The position numbers were made by a program, and so were the translations under genes. The notes under the pieces were generated by a model. That model worked only from the letters and a program-made list of their open reading frames with translations, did no database searches and had not been told where the DNA came from. From Buttiauxella sp. B2 (GTDB lineage: Bacteria; Pseudomonadota; Gammaproteobacteria; Enterobacterales; Enterobacteriaceae), in assembly GCF_006376615.1 (NCBI RefSeq), contig NZ_VEXQ01000004.1, positions 62,001 through 126,000 of the forward strand: a stretch of DNA of 64,000 nucleotides, written 5' to 3'. Positions within the stretch are counted from its first letter, which is position 1, and every line of letters starts with the position of its first letter. Below are positions 37,211 through 46,912 of the stretch, one piece after another.

Positions 37211-38718
37211 TATGCTGCCTCCTCACGTGAACCGCTGGCGGCACTAACGATCATTTCTGCACTGGCAGCGCCTGCGTTATATTCAGCAACTATCAGCCCT
37301 TCGTGCATCACGATGATGCGGTCGGCCATGCCCATGACTTCCGGTAATTCTGACGACACTATAATCACCGCCAGGCCGTGGCTGACCAACTCGGACATAA
37401 ACTGATGCACAGCCGCTTTCGAGCCGATATCAATACCTTTGGTCGGCTCATCGAGGATGATGACGTCAGGTTGTGTCGCCAGCCATTTGCCGATCACCAC
37501 TTTCTGCTGGTTGCCACCTGACAGTGTTTCAACCGGTTGTTTCCAGCTAAAGGCTTTCACTTGCAAACGTTTGGCGTATTCGTCGGCCAGCGCCCATTCA
37601 CGCGCATCGTTTAAAACACCACGGGGATTGAGCCGGCTGAGTTGCGGCAAACTAATATTTTGAGAGATAGGCAGTTCGATGATCGCGCCCTGTTTCTGGC
37701 GCTCTTCGGGTACGCAGACAATTCCAGCTTTAATTGCATCGGCAGGCTGGCGGAATTGCACCGTCTGGCCATTCAATAGAATCTCACCGTGTGACGGGCG
37801 CGAGACGCCAGATAATGCCTGCATGAGTTCGGTGCGCCCGGCACCGACCAGGCCATAAAACCCAAGGATTTCCCCTTTCCGAAGCGTGAAATCGATATGG
37901 GCAAATTCGGTTGGATGGCAGAGATCTTTCACCTCTAGCACCACGTCGCCGAGCTCGCAGCTCACTTTCGGGAATGCGTGCGTGATTTCTCGCCCTACCA
38001 TCATGGTGACCATGCGTTCTGCGGTTATCTCGTTAATCTGCCCAGAGCTGATGTACACCCCGTCGCGCAGAATGGTGTAGTGATCGGCAATGGCAAAGAT
38101 CTCGTCGAATTTGTGCGAGATAAATAGAATCGCTTTTCCTTCGCTTTTCAGACGTTCAACGATTTGATAAAACTCGATAATTTCATGTTGCGAGAGTGCG
38201 GCGGTTGGTTCATCCAGAATCACTACCTGGGCTTCGAACGACAGCGCGCGGGCAATCGCCACCATATGACGTTGGGCAATGCTGAGCGTTTTGAGTGTGG
38301 AACGTGGATTAATCTGAACTTCAAGACGCGTGAGGATTTCCAGCGCTTTTTGGTGCATGGCAGGCCAGTCGAGCTTTTTGAAAAAGCCGCGATACAGATA
38401 GTGGCCGACAAAAATATTTTCGGTAACAGTCAGTTCATCGAACAGAACCGTTTCCTGATGAATCGCCGTGATCCCGACTTTGTGCGCCGCTTCCGGGTTG
38501 GGCAGCGTAATCGGAATCGCTTTATAAAGCAGTTCCCCTTCTTCCGGCTGATAAATCCCGGTCATGACTTTAACCAGTGTGGATTTACCTGCGCCGTTTT
38601 CGCCGATCAGCGCCGTGACTTTTCCCGGCCACAAATCAAGGTGGACATTTTCGAGGGCGCGAACGCCGGGGAAGACTTTCGTTATCCCCTTCAGGGACAG
38701 CAAGGGTGTAGTGCTCAT
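37210..38718 (-). CDS. rhamnose ABC transporter ATP-binding protein
   Basis: A 502-residue tandem ATPase of the sugar CUT2 class (RbsA/RhaT-of-rhizobia type). The first cassette has Walker A GENGAGKST near residue 40 and Walker B VVILDEPTAAL. The second has a degenerate first half (GLVGAGRTE), signature LSGGNQQK and Walker B VIILDEPTKGID. The start is at 38718, preceded by GGGGAA. Note the naming clash: the rhizobial ATPase is called RhaT, whereas rhaT at 45613 here is the unrelated proton symporter. Confidence 0.9.
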   Translation of the reverse strand: MSTTPLLSLKGITKVFPGVRALENVHLDLWPGKVTALIGENGAGKSTLVKVMTGIYQPEEGELLYKAIPITLPNPEAAHKVGITAIHQETVLFDELTVTENIFVGHYLYRGFFKKLDWPAMHQKALEILTRLEVQINPRSTLKTLSIAQRHMVAIARALSFEAQVVILDEPTAALSQHEIIEFYQIVERLKSEGKAILFISHKFDEIFAIADHYTILRDGVYISSGQINEITAERMVTMMVGREITHAFPKVSCELGDVVLEVKDLCHPTEFAHIDFTLRKGEILGFYGLVGAGRTELMQALSGVSRPSHGEILLNGQTVQFRQPADAIKAGIVCVPEERQKQGAIIELPISQNISLPQLSRLNPRGVLNDAREWALADEYAKRLQVKAFSWKQPVETLSGGNQQKVVIGKWLATQPDVIILDEPTKGIDIGSKAAVHQFMSELVSHGLAVIIVSSELPEVMGMADRIIVMHEGLIVAEYNAGAASAEMIVSAASGSREEAA

Positions 38719-38757
38719 GATAAATTCCCCATGGTTTTTTTCGTTCGATCGGGTCGC

Positions 38758-38810
38758 CCTCACCCCGAGCCTCTCCCCCAGGAAAGGGAGAAAGATGAAT
38801 CAGGGTGAGG
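38758..38810. repeat. hairpin repeat between binding-protein and ATPase genes
   Basis: Outer arms CCCTCACCC and GGGTGAGGG enclose inner CTCCC/GGGAG arms. It lies downstream of the sugar-binding-protein gene, where such hairpins often stabilise the upstream message. It is of the same CTCTCCC family as hairpins at 12682 and 40786. Confidence 0.7.
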
Positions 38811-38828
38811 GTGTTACCAAAAACCAAA

Positions 38829-39821
38829 TCAGAATATTTTGGAGAATTTATCAATGTTGCTGGCATCGTAAACAAACGGCTCAGCCATTGCGCCGCTGCC
38901 GTCAGCATCCAGTTTCACTTTGCCCAGTTTACCCATGCTGGCTTCGTCTTTAGTCGCTGTACCTTTCACTAAATCATCAGCAAGATAAGTTGCGGCATAG
39001 CCCAGATCGATTGGGTTCCAGATGGCGAAGCTTTTCGATGCACCCGATTTCACTGCGCCCGCCATTTCAGACGGCAGGCCGAGACCAGTCACGTAAACTT
39101 TGCCAATTTTTCCCTGGTCTTTCACTGCCTGAGCCGCCGCGACAATACCGACAGAGGAAGGTGAAATGATGACCTTTAGATCAGGATAAGATTTCAGCAA
39201 GCCTACGGTTTCACGGTAGCTTTTATCAGAAAGATCATCGCCATAAGCGACGGTCACCAGATTGATGGAAGGGTACTTTGGCAGCACCTTTTTCATCTCC
39301 GCAATCCAGGTGTTCTGGTTGGTTGAAGTCGGTGTTGCGCTGAGAATTGCCACATCACCTTTTTCGAGGTTCATGGCTTTTAGCGCATCAGCAGCCAGTT
39401 TGACGTTGGTTTCGCCAATCAACGCGTTATTGGACGGGTTAAGGTGAATTTGTCGGCCTTCTTTGGCCACGCCTGAATCCCATGACACGACTTTAATGCC
39501 GCGCTGCATAGCCTTTTTCAGCACCGGAACCAGCGCGTCAGGGTCATTAGCAGAAATAGCAATGGCATCAACACCTTGAGCGATCAAGCCGTTGAGAACT
39601 TCAATTTGTGCTTCAGCGGTAGTCGTGGTTGGGCCGGTATAAATGACCTTCACATCTCCTAGCTCTTTGGCGGCTTCCTGAGCGCCCACGTTCGCGGCTT
39701 CAAAGAATCCATTGCCAAGTGATTTTGCTACCAGGGCGATTTTCACTTCAGCAAGAGCAGAGCTGGACAGTGCTAGTGCAACAACGGTAAGCGTACAACC
39801 TAATATTGCTTTAGTTTTCAT
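38829..39821 (-). CDS. periplasmic L-rhamnose-binding protein of the ABC system
   Basis: A 330-residue class-B sugar-binding protein. A signal peptide ends after SSSALA (about residue 24), and the mature form starts EVKIALVAKSLGNGFFEAAN. Two lobes carry AIAISANDPDALVPVLKKAM and VVSWDSGVAKEGRQIHLNPS, typical of the RhaS/AI-2-binding subgroup. It is followed by the ATPase and two permeases and preceded by rhaD. Rhamnose specificity is inferred from the operon. The common rhizobial symbol rhaS clashes with the activator rhaS at 43852. Confidence 0.9.
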   Translation of the reverse strand: MKTKAILGCTLTVVALALSSSALAEVKIALVAKSLGNGFFEAANVGAQEAAKELGDVKVIYTGPTTTTAEAQIEVLNGLIAQGVDAIAISANDPDALVPVLKKAMQRGIKVVSWDSGVAKEGRQIHLNPSNNALIGETNVKLAADALKAMNLEKGDVAILSATPTSTNQNTWIAEMKKVLPKYPSINLVTVAYGDDLSDKSYRETVGLLKSYPDLKVIISPSSVGIVAAAQAVKDQGKIGKVYVTGLGLPSEMAGAVKSGASKSFAIWNPIDLGYAATYLADDLVKGTATKDEASMGKLGKVKLDADGSGAMAEPFVYDASNIDKFSKIF

Positions 39822-39888
39822 TGCTTGTACTCCGATGTATGTAGGGTTCAGTTTGCAGGTGTTTTTTTATTTTTTTGTCGGATGTTGT

Positions 39889-39919
39889 GTAGGGTGGGTT
39901 AGCGTTAGCGACACCCACC
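39889..39919. repeat. GTAGGGTGG-type intergenic repeat (copy B)
   Basis: GTAGGGTGGGTTAGCGTTAG followed by CGACACCCACC forms a GGTGGGT/ACCCACC hairpin. It is a single unit of the family seen as inverted pairs at 21451 and 46833, here between rhaD and the binding-protein gene. Confidence 0.75.
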
Positions 39920-39932
39920 AAAACCATTCGAC

Positions 39933-40757
39933 TTAGAGCTCTAAAGCACTGGCTAATGGGGTCACGCCGAAACGTTTACCGAGCGCGATAAGTTCGTCAC
40001 GACTGATGGTTTGTTTCATGCCGCCCATCGAAATGACTTTTACCAACACTTCAGCAGACTTCTCGGCGGTATCGATAAGACCAAACGCTTCATCAAGCGT
40101 TGGGCCGCTACCGAACACCCCGTGGAACGGCCACAGCACCAGCGAGTGTTTTTGCATCTCGCCAGCGGTTGCTGTTCCAATTTCATCGGTACCTGGCACC
40201 ATCCACGGCAAAATACCGACGCCATCCGGGAATACGACCAGACATTCGGTACTGCCTTCCCACAATTTGCGGGTAATGACATCCGTGGTGTTTTCCAGCA
40301 CGTAAGTCAGGGCAATCAGGTTGGTGGCGTGGCAGTGCATGATCACGCGATCGCGGCCACCAGTAGTTTTGATACGAACACTATGCGACTGGAAGTGTGC
40401 CGCAAGTTCAGATGTTGGTACCGCTTCGTTCTCCAGCCCCCACAAAATGTGGTAGCCCGTACCGCGGTTGTCCACTTTCACCACGCCGATATTTGCAGCT
40501 GGGTCGAGTTGTACGTTGCGGAAGAACTTGCCGGAACCTGTGACAATAAACGGCGTGTTCGCCAGTTCAGGCATCGGTTGGCTTAATGCGATATAGCGCG
40601 GTGCGGCATGGAAATCAGCCTGGAATGGCGTGATATCGGCTTCATCCAGGCGCATGGTGATATTACCGCCGTTACGCTCGTCCCAGCCTTTCAGCCAGGC
40701 ATCGCTTGTTGCTTTGATCATGCCTTCTACAAACCAGGCTTTGAGGATGTTCTGCAT
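39933..40757 (-). CDS. rhaD: rhamnulose-1-phosphate aldolase
   Basis: A 274-residue class II (zinc) aldolase cleaving L-rhamnulose-1-phosphate into dihydroxyacetone phosphate and L-lactaldehyde. The zinc histidines lie in [13 protein letters not shown], and a further His in [11 protein letters not shown]. The glycine-rich phosphate site is near [12 protein letters not shown] and [12 protein letters not shown]. Length equals E. coli RhaD (274). It is third in the order rhaB, rhaA, rhaD. Acting with FucO in the same operon, the aldehyde product is reduced at once. Confidence 0.97.
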   Translation of the reverse strand: MQNILKAWFVEGMIKATSDAWLKGWDERNGGNITMRLDEADITPFQADFHAAPRYIALSQPMPELANTPFIVTGSGKFFRNVQLDPAANIGVVKVDNRGTGYHILWGLENEAVPTSELAAHFQSHSVRIKTTGGRDRVIMHCHATNLIALTYVLENTTDVITRKLWEGSTECLVVFPDGVGILPWMVPGTDEIGTATAGEMQKHSLVLWPFHGVFGSGPTLDEAFGLIDTAEKSAEVLVKVISMGGMKQTISRDELIALGKRFGVTPLASALEL

Positions 40758-40785
40758 ATTCTTGTGTTCCTGTTTCCATTTTTCA

Positions 40786-40806
40786 CCTTCTCCTTTAGGG
40801 AGAAGG
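40786..40806. repeat. hairpin between rhaA and rhaD
   Basis: CCTTCTCC/GGAGAAGG with a 5-base loop, of the same CTCTCC-type family as 12682 and 38758. It lies within the rha transcript. Confidence 0.65.
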
Positions 40807-40821
40807 TTGGGATGTGGGTGG

Positions 40822-42081
40822 TTACCCGCGTTTGTTCAAAACGTCTTGTTCATATGTCCGTACCGTTTTCAGCCACTGGGCATCAACCGGTGTGTCGTTA
40901 CGCTGGCAATACATTTCCCAGACAGCCGCCCACGGCAGCGATTTTTGTTCTTCCAGCAATGCCAGACGCGCGGTGTAATCACCCTCACGTTCCAGCTGGC
41001 GCAGGGTTTCGGTAGGTTCCAGCAGTGCACGCAGCAGGGCTTTCTTCATGTTGCGTGTGCCGATAACCCACGCTGCGATGCGGTTAATTGAGGCGTCGAA
41101 GAAATCCAGGCCGATGTGAACGCGGTCGAACAGGTCGTGACGGATAATTTCGCTGGCAATCGCTTGAGTTTCGTCATCAAGCAGCACCACATGGTCACTG
41201 TCCCAACGAACCGGGCGGCTTACGTGCAACAGCAGGCGCGGTACATACAGCATGGCGCTGGAGATTTTGTCGGAGATAACTTCGGTCGGATGGAAGTGGC
41301 CTGCATCCAGGCACAAGGCGGTCTGGCGGCTGGTGGCGTAACCGAAATAGAACTCGTTGGAACCCACGGTGTAGCTTTCCGCACCAATGCCAAACAGTTT
41401 GCTTTCTACTGCATCGATATGGTGTTGCGGGTTGAGTTTTTCGCTCATCGCTTCATCCAGTGCCGCCATCAGGCGCTGGCGCGGAGCCAGGCGGTCAACC
41501 GTGATGTCTTTCATGCCATCCGGGATCCAGATGTTCATGACCGACGGGGTGCCAAGCTGCTCGCCAAAGTATGCGGAAACTTTACGGCTGGCTTTAACGT
41601 GGTCAATCCAGAACTGTCGGATTTCATCGTCGGTGTGCGAGAGCGTAAAGCCGTCGGCGCTTAGCGGGTGTGAGAAGCAAGACGGGTTAAAATCCAGCCC
41701 TAACTTGTTAGTTTTCGCCCACTCAACCCAGTTTTTAAAGTGTTCTGGTTTGATTTTGTCACGTGCAACAGGTTGTTCTGATTCAAGATAAATAGCATGA
41801 AGATTCAGGCGTTTTGGCCCGGGAATCAGGCTGAGTGCGCGTTCCAGGTCAGAACGTAATTCAGAAGCGTTGCGTGCTTTACCCGGATAATTCCCCGTAG
41901 CCTGAATCCCACCGCTCAGTGCACCTTCCGGGTTTTCAAATCCGGCAACGTCATCACCTTGCCAGCAGTGCATAGAAACCGGCAGGCGGTCTAGTTGTTG
42001 CAGTGCGGCTTCAACATCAACACCGACAGCAGCAAAGCGCTGTTTCGCCAGTTCCCAGGCTTGTTCAAGAGATGTGGTCAT
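40822..42081 (-). CDS. rhaA: L-rhamnose isomerase
   Basis: A 419-residue metal-dependent isomerase converting L-rhamnose to L-rhamnulose. It matches E. coli RhaA (419) throughout, for example [20 protein letters not shown] with [10 protein letters not shown], then [18 protein letters not shown], which carries metal and substrate ligands. The start is ATG 42081, overlapping the rhaB stop by 4 bases (ATGA), so translation is coupled. The upstream MRM codons are not used. Confidence 0.97.
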   Translation of the reverse strand: MTTSLEQAWELAKQRFAAVGVDVEAALQQLDRLPVSMHCWQGDDVAGFENPEGALSGGIQATGNYPGKARNASELRSDLERALSLIPGPKRLNLHAIYLESEQPVARDKIKPEHFKNWVEWAKTNKLGLDFNPSCFSHPLSADGFTLSHTDDEIRQFWIDHVKASRKVSAYFGEQLGTPSVMNIWIPDGMKDITVDRLAPRQRLMAALDEAMSEKLNPQHHIDAVESKLFGIGAESYTVGSNEFYFGYATSRQTALCLDAGHFHPTEVISDKISSAMLYVPRLLLHVSRPVRWDSDHVVLLDDETQAIASEIIRHDLFDRVHIGLDFFDASINRIAAWVIGTRNMKKALLRALLEPTETLRQLEREGDYTARLALLEEQKSLPWAAVWEMYCQRNDTPVDAQWLKTVRTYEQDVLNKRG

Positions 42082-43550
42082 GCGCAAAACTCCTTACGTG
42101 TTTGAATATTGAACGGAAATTGCGCGATATAACGAGCAATTTCGCTTTCGGAATGGGGCGTAAAAGATTTCAGTTCGTAGCTGGCGGCGACTATTTTGCG
42201 GAAGTCGTCGACGTCGGTGATTTCGTCCAGTGCCATCAACTGGCAGCCGATATTGCCAAGCGTTGACGCTTCAATTGGCCCGGCAAGCACTGGAACACCG
42301 CAGGCGTCGGCACAAAGCTGGTTGAGCAATTCGTTCTGGCTACCGCCGCCCACAATGTGCAGACAGCTAAATGGACGACCACGAACGACAGCCAGTTCTT
42401 CGAGCGTTTTGGCATACAGCAGCGCCAGGCTGTCGAAAATGCAGCGAGCAAGTTCGTTATCGGTGAACGGAACGGGCTGGTTGCTTTCGCGGCAAGCAGC
42501 CTGAATCTCACGGCTCATGCTTTCAGGGTTAATAAAACGATCGTCATTTGGGTTAATGACAAAACGACAGGCGGGAGTGTTTTGGGTGCGTTCGATAAGG
42601 TCGGGCAAGTCAGTAATGCCAAGTTCTTTGGTGACACGTTGCAACAGCCACAGCCCCATAATATTTTTCAGCACTCGATAACGGCCTTCTGCACCGCCTT
42701 CATTGGTGATGTTGGCGGTTAATGCTGCGCAGCTGGCGTACGGTGTTTTGCTTTCAAAACCCATAAGCGACCAGGTGCCGGAAGAAAGATATGCAGCGTC
42801 TTTGTCCTGGAGTGGCGCGCCAATCACCGCGCTTGCGGTGTCGTGAGTAGCAACCGAAACCACAGGGATTTTGTTACCTTCGCGGCATATCCACTGGCCG
42901 ATAACACTGCCTGGATGAGTCGGTTTACCGAACCATTTGTGTGGTACGCCCGCCCAGTCGAGCAGCGTTTCATCCCAGTTGTCGCTGTTGATATTGACCA
43001 ACTGTGTGGTAGTGGCGTTGGTGTATTCCCAGTTCAGAACACCGGTCAGGCGGTAGCAAAAATAGTCTGGGATCAGCAGCGCGTGTTCAACGTTATCAAC
43101 CAATTCGGGCTGTTGTTCAATCAGGGCACGGAGTTGGTAAAGTGTGTTGAAAGGCAGGAATTGAATGCCGGTGCGGCGGTAAATTTCTTCACGGCCTAGC
43201 TGGTTAAAAGCAGTATCCATTACACCGTCGGTACGGCTGTCACGGTAAGAAACAGGCAGCCCAACGCGATTACCGCCGCGGCCAATCAGCACATAATCAA
43301 CACCCCAGGTGTCGATGCCGATACTGTCGATGGCGATGCCTTCATCGCAGGCTTTTTGCAGGCCGGTGCGAATTTCATGCTCCAGCGCATCTACATCCCA
43401 GACGGTCGAGCCATCTACCTGTTTTAATCCGTTGGTGAAACGATGAATTTCTCGCAGGCAGATGCTGCGGGAATCACGTTCAAAGCGCGCCAGCATGACA
43501 CGACCGCTTGATGCGCCGAGGTCTACCGCAACACTATGGCGTAAAGTCAT
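42078..43550 (-). CDS. rhaB: L-rhamnulokinase
   Basis: A 490-residue FGGY sugar kinase phosphorylating L-rhamnulose. The N-terminal ATP-fold motif is [18 protein letters not shown]. The conserved [18 protein letters not shown] and the C-terminal [20 protein letters not shown] match E. coli RhaB (489). The start is set at ATG 43550 ([12 protein letters not shown]), giving family length; 40 upstream open codons run into the promoter. It is first in the rhaBAD-transporter run and divergent from rhaSR. Confidence 0.97.
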   Translation of the reverse strand: MTLRHSVAVDLGASSGRVMLARFERDSRSICLREIHRFTNGLKQVDGSTVWDVDALEHEIRTGLQKACDEGIAIDSIGIDTWGVDYVLIGRGGNRVGLPVSYRDSRTDGVMDTAFNQLGREEIYRRTGIQFLPFNTLYQLRALIEQQPELVDNVEHALLIPDYFCYRLTGVLNWEYTNATTTQLVNINSDNWDETLLDWAGVPHKWFGKPTHPGSVIGQWICREGNKIPVVSVATHDTASAVIGAPLQDKDAAYLSSGTWSLMGFESKTPYASCAALTANITNEGGAEGRYRVLKNIMGLWLLQRVTKELGITDLPDLIERTQNTPACRFVINPNDDRFINPESMSREIQAACRESNQPVPFTDNELARCIFDSLALLYAKTLEELAVVRGRPFSCLHIVGGGSQNELLNQLCADACGVPVLAGPIEASTLGNIGCQLMALDEITDVDDFRKIVAASYELKSFTPHSESEIARYIAQFPFNIQTRKEFCA

Positions 43551-43581
43551 TTTGGGGGTCCTTGCTAAATTAATTGACCCC

Positions 43582-43677
43582 ACTCTAAAAAGTAACGCTG
43601 TCGGCCACCTTCTTGATACTGACAACGCGTATCTGCCGCTGGCAAAGAAGCAAAGATGAACGTGAGTCATGTCACAA
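43582..43677 (-). promoter_or_regulatory. rhaB promoter: RhaS half-sites and CRP site
   Basis: Read towards rhaB, the order is a CRP site GTGAGTCATGTCACA on the plus strand (43662-43676, a near-perfect TGTGA-N6-TCACA), then a CATCTTTGC...TTTGCC half-site (43641-43657 region), TTGTCAGTATCAAGAAGG (43608-43625) and a TAGAGT -10 (43582-43587). The same elements in the same order and spacing are found in the E. coli rhaBAD promoter (for example TGTCAGTAACGAGAAGG), so RhaS activation with CRP is well supported. Confidence 0.85.
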
Positions 43678-43851
43678 ATCCATGTTTATCACCCAAAAAC
43701 CCGGCTTGTGACGCTTCCCGCATTTCCTGATAATTCCGACTGTTTCTTAAAAAATGAACCGTTTTTAATGGATTTTGTGTCGAAAGTTTAAGGTGCAGAT
43801 GAGAATCGTTACCTACTATCAGGCAACAGTTAATGACGCTTGGGGGTAATG

Positions 43852-44688
43852 ATGACGGTATTACATGGTTTTGATTTTTTCCCCTCGGGAAACGCATCTG
43901 TAGCGATTGAACCTCGTTTGCCCCAGGCTGCATTCCCTGAGCATAATCATGATTTTTATGAAATTGTTATTGTTGAGCATGGCACAGGTACGCATGTTTT
44001 TAACGGGCATCCCTACACATTAAGCGGTGGTTCGGTCTGTTTTGTTCGCGATCACGACCGCCATTTGTACGAGCACACCGAAAACCTCTGCCTGACTAAT
44101 ATTCTTTACCGTGCACCGGATGCGTTTTGTTTTTTGTCCGGGCTGGATAAGCTGCTGCCGCAGGAACAGGACGGTAAATATCCGTCGCACTGGCGTGTAA
44201 ATCAGTCAGTGTTGCAGCAAGTGCGCGGGTTAATCGACCAGTTTGAGCAGATTGGCGAAGCGGCTGATACCCATACCGTCGCCAACCGCGAAATTCTGTT
44301 TATGCAGTTACTCGTGTTGCTGCGTAAAGGCAGCATGATGGAAGGAGCGGCACACTCAGAAGGGCGCTTGAATCAGCTAATGGCGTGGCTTGAAGATCAT
44401 TTCGCCGAGGATATTTGCTGGGAGCAACTGGCTTCGCAATTCACACTTTCATTACGTACTCTGCATCGCCAGTTAAAACAGCAAACCGGTATGACACCGC
44501 AGCGTTATCTTAACCGTTTACGCTTGATGAAAGCCCGCCACTTACTGCGTCATGGCGAAGAGAGCGTCACGGATATCGCCTTCCAGTGTGGTTTTGGCGA
44601 CAGTAACCATTTTTCGACGCTTTTTAAGCGTGAATTTTCCTGGTCACCGCGTGAGATTCGCCAGGGGCGTGATACGCAACTTCAGTAA
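43852..44688 (+). CDS. rhaS: RhaS, AraC-type activator of rhaBAD and rhaT
   Basis: A 278-residue AraC/XylS activator. The cupin-like L-rhamnose-binding domain (residues 1-165) opens [20 protein letters not shown]. The C-terminal DNA-binding domain has two HTHs: [20 protein letters not shown] and [20 protein letters not shown]. The start is ATG 43852, which gives exactly the E. coli RhaS length; an upstream open frame starts 12 bases earlier without a better ribosome site. It is divergent from rhaB and followed by rhaR. Confidence 0.96.
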   Translation: MTVLHGFDFFPSGNASVAIEPRLPQAAFPEHNHDFYEIVIVEHGTGTHVFNGHPYTLSGGSVCFVRDHDRHLYEHTENLCLTNILYRAPDAFCFLSGLDKLLPQEQDGKYPSHWRVNQSVLQQVRGLIDQFEQIGEAADTHTVANREILFMQLLVLLRKGSMMEGAAHSEGRLNQLMAWLEDHFAEDICWEQLASQFTLSLRTLHRQLKQQTGMTPQRYLNRLRLMKARHLLRHGEESVTDIAFQCGFGDSNHFSTLFKREFSWSPREIRQGRDTQLQ

Positions 44689-44763
44689 TCGCGAAGGCAA
44701 TCACCGTTTTTTGCGCCGAAAAAGCCAATAATTTCCGACTGTTCTGGTTTTGAGGCACTTGCG

Positions 44764-45612
44764 GTGGCTAACCATTTAATTCTCAAAAAAACAGATTTCT
44801 TCGCATCTGCCACGCAACCTGTGGCGGTGGCAGACCGCTATCCGCAAAACGTTTTTGCCGAACATACCCACGATTTTTGCGAGCTGGTGCTGGTGTGGCG
44901 CGGCAATGGATTGCATATACTCAACGACCGCCCGTACCGCATTACCTGCGGTGATCTGTTTTACATCCGTGCTGAAGACCGCCACAGTTACGAATCAGTC
45001 AACGACCTGGTCCTGCATAACATTATCTACTGTCCGGAACGCCTGAAACTCAATGTAGACTGGCGTGATTTACTGCAAAGTGCTGGGGCTTCGGGAAAAG
45101 ATCCGCGTTGGCGCCTTAGCAGCCACGGCATGGCGCAAGCGCGTCAGCTCATTGGCCAACTGGAACACGAAAGTGTGAAATCGGACGCGTTGTCGTTGTG
45201 TCTGACTGAAAGCCTATTCCTGCAACTTTGTATTCTCCTGCGTCGCCACCGTTATCAGCCGCACGAAACTGGGGCACCCGATAGTGGTGAAACGCTGGAT
45301 CTGTTACTGGCAACGCTTGGGAATAGCTTCCATGCACCGTTCGATTTGCAGCATTTTTGTCAGCAAAATAAGGTCGTAGACCGCTATTTACGCCAGCTTT
45401 TTCGCCAGCAAACTGGCATGTCTATCAGCCAGTATTTGCGTCAGTTAAGGATTTGCCAGGCGCAGGATCTATTGCGCCACAGTGAGATGCTGATTGGTGA
45501 TATCGCCACGCGCTGCGGCTTTGAGGACAGTAACTATTTTTCGGTGGTGTTCACCAAAGAAACGGGAATGACGCCACGAATGTGGCGTCAACGGTACGCG
45601 ATAGAAACTTAA
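44764..45612 (+). CDS. rhaR: RhaR, AraC-type activator of rhaSR
   Basis: A 282-residue paralogue of RhaS, the same length as E. coli RhaR. The rhamnose-binding domain contains [20 protein letters not shown]. The C-terminal DNA-binding domain has [20 protein letters not shown] and [20 protein letters not shown]. The start is a GTG at 44764. RhaR activates rhaSR when rhamnose is present, the upper step of the cascade. It ends directly against rhaT: the two convergent stop codons touch with no intergenic base. Confidence 0.95.
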   Translation: MANHLILKKTDFFASATQPVAVADRYPQNVFAEHTHDFCELVLVWRGNGLHILNDRPYRITCGDLFYIRAEDRHSYESVNDLVLHNIIYCPERLKLNVDWRDLLQSAGASGKDPRWRLSSHGMAQARQLIGQLEHESVKSDALSLCLTESLFLQLCILLRRHRYQPHETGAPDSGETLDLLLATLGNSFHAPFDLQHFCQQNKVVDRYLRQLFRQQTGMSISQYLRQLRICQAQDLLRHSEMLIGDIATRCGFEDSNYFSVVFTKETGMTPRMWRQRYAIET

Positions 45613-46647
45613 TTAGTTCGCCATACCTAAACCGACAATATTTGCGGCAATAATAATCACCACACAACCCACACTCAGTACACCAACCGGTCGGGTGCCT
45701 GCCGCTTTCCACTCTTTCATAATCAAACCAACCAGCCCACCACACAGCACATAGAAACTCATGTGCAGCATCCAGCTCATGTAGTCATATTGCGCAGGAA
45801 TTTTGGCGTGGCCCCAGGCGTAGAAGAAGAACTGCAGATACCACATCAAACCGGCGAGTGCGGCAAACAGCACGTTGCTGATGATAAGTGGTTTTGCCAG
45901 CGAGAAGTCGGCTTTTATCGACAGGTTCTTGAGTTTTGCCAGACGAATGAAGCAATAACCCAGGTTTATTACGGCACCGCCACCCATGATAATCACGTAG
46001 CTTGGCAAGGCAACGTAGAGAGGATCTACCCCCAGCGCTGCGGCTGCTTCATGCATAGGTTTTGCTGCGTCCATCGCAAAAGACATACCCGCTGAGAAAA
46101 TGCCGCACATCACTGCCAGTATCAGCCCTTTTTTCAGGCTGAACTCTTCGGCTCTGATGCCCATTTTGCGCTCTTTAAGTTGGCCTGCGCGGGTAACAAT
46201 CGCCACACCAACCAGCGCGACCAGCACGCCCAGCAGCGTCATGCGCCCACCTGGCGTGCCGATTAGCACGTCAAATTTCCCGGCAATAATTGGTGTCATT
46301 AGCGTGCCGACAATCAGCGTGATGCCAATCGCGATACCGATACCCATCGACATACCCAAATAGCGCATTGTCAGGCCGTAGTTAATGTTTCCGATACCCC
46401 ACATCGCGCCAAATAAAAATACTGGCAGCAAGGTGGAAGCGTTAAACGAACCGTAGTAAGCCCAAAAATCAGGAAGCAGAATGTAGCTAACCAGCCATGG
46501 CAAGATTATCCAGGAGACGAAACCGCCAATTGCCCACATAGTTTCCCATGACCACTGCTGTACTTTCTTAAAAGGGGCGTAAAAACAGGCGGCGCTGGCG
46601 GCGCCTACCAGATGCCAAATTATCCCCATTGTTATTGCGTTACTCAT
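45613..46647 (-). CDS. rhaT: RhaT, L-rhamnose/proton symporter
   Basis: A 344-residue inner-membrane permease with ten hydrophobic segments, the same length and pattern as E. coli RhaT (for example [20 protein letters not shown] and [20 protein letters not shown]). It imports L-rhamnose with a proton. It is convergent with rhaR. With the ABC system in the rha operon this genome has two rhamnose importers. Confidence 0.95.
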   Translation of the reverse strand: MSNAITMGIIWHLVGAASAACFYAPFKKVQQWSWETMWAIGGFVSWIILPWLVSYILLPDFWAYYGSFNASTLLPVFLFGAMWGIGNINYGLTMRYLGMSMGIGIAIGITLIVGTLMTPIIAGKFDVLIGTPGGRMTLLGVLVALVGVAIVTRAGQLKERKMGIRAEEFSLKKGLILAVMCGIFSAGMSFAMDAAKPMHEAAAALGVDPLYVALPSYVIIMGGGAVINLGYCFIRLAKLKNLSIKADFSLAKPLIISNVLFAALAGLMWYLQFFFYAWGHAKIPAQYDYMSWMLHMSFYVLCGGLVGLIMKEWKAAGTRPVGVLSVGCVVIIIAANIVGLGMAN

Positions 46648-46832
46648 TATCCATCCCTCTGTTTTAACTAAAGAACGCAGGGGCTACAGCCAGTTACCCC
46701 AATGCCACAGAGTCTAAAGAGTGAGCGAAGATCTAACCTTCCATGTGCTGCCGTGACGAGGGTAAAACTGGCAAAATTCAGGGGGTGTGATTGACGCGGG
46801 TCACAGTTCTTTATATCGAGATTTTTGCATTG

Positions 46833-46905
46833 TGTCGGATACCGCTGACGCTAATCCAACCCACGAAATGCCGTGGTAGGGTGTAATAGCATCAGCGACA
46901 GTCAC
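46833..46905. repeat. inverted pair of GTAGGGTGG-type repeat (copy C)
   Basis: GTCGGATACCGCTGACGCTA (followed by ATCCAACCCAC) faces a diverged inverted unit GGTAGGGTGTAATAGCATCA, the same architecture as copy A at 21451. It lies between the rhaT start and the end of the isomerase-like gene. Confidence 0.75.
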
Positions 46906-46912
46906 TTTTTAA

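Noticed and set aside
46760-46830. Possible CRP site (TGTGA...TCACA-like) upstream of rhaT
   Set aside because: The half-sites are spaced 10 bases apart rather than 6, so it does not fit the CRP dyad.
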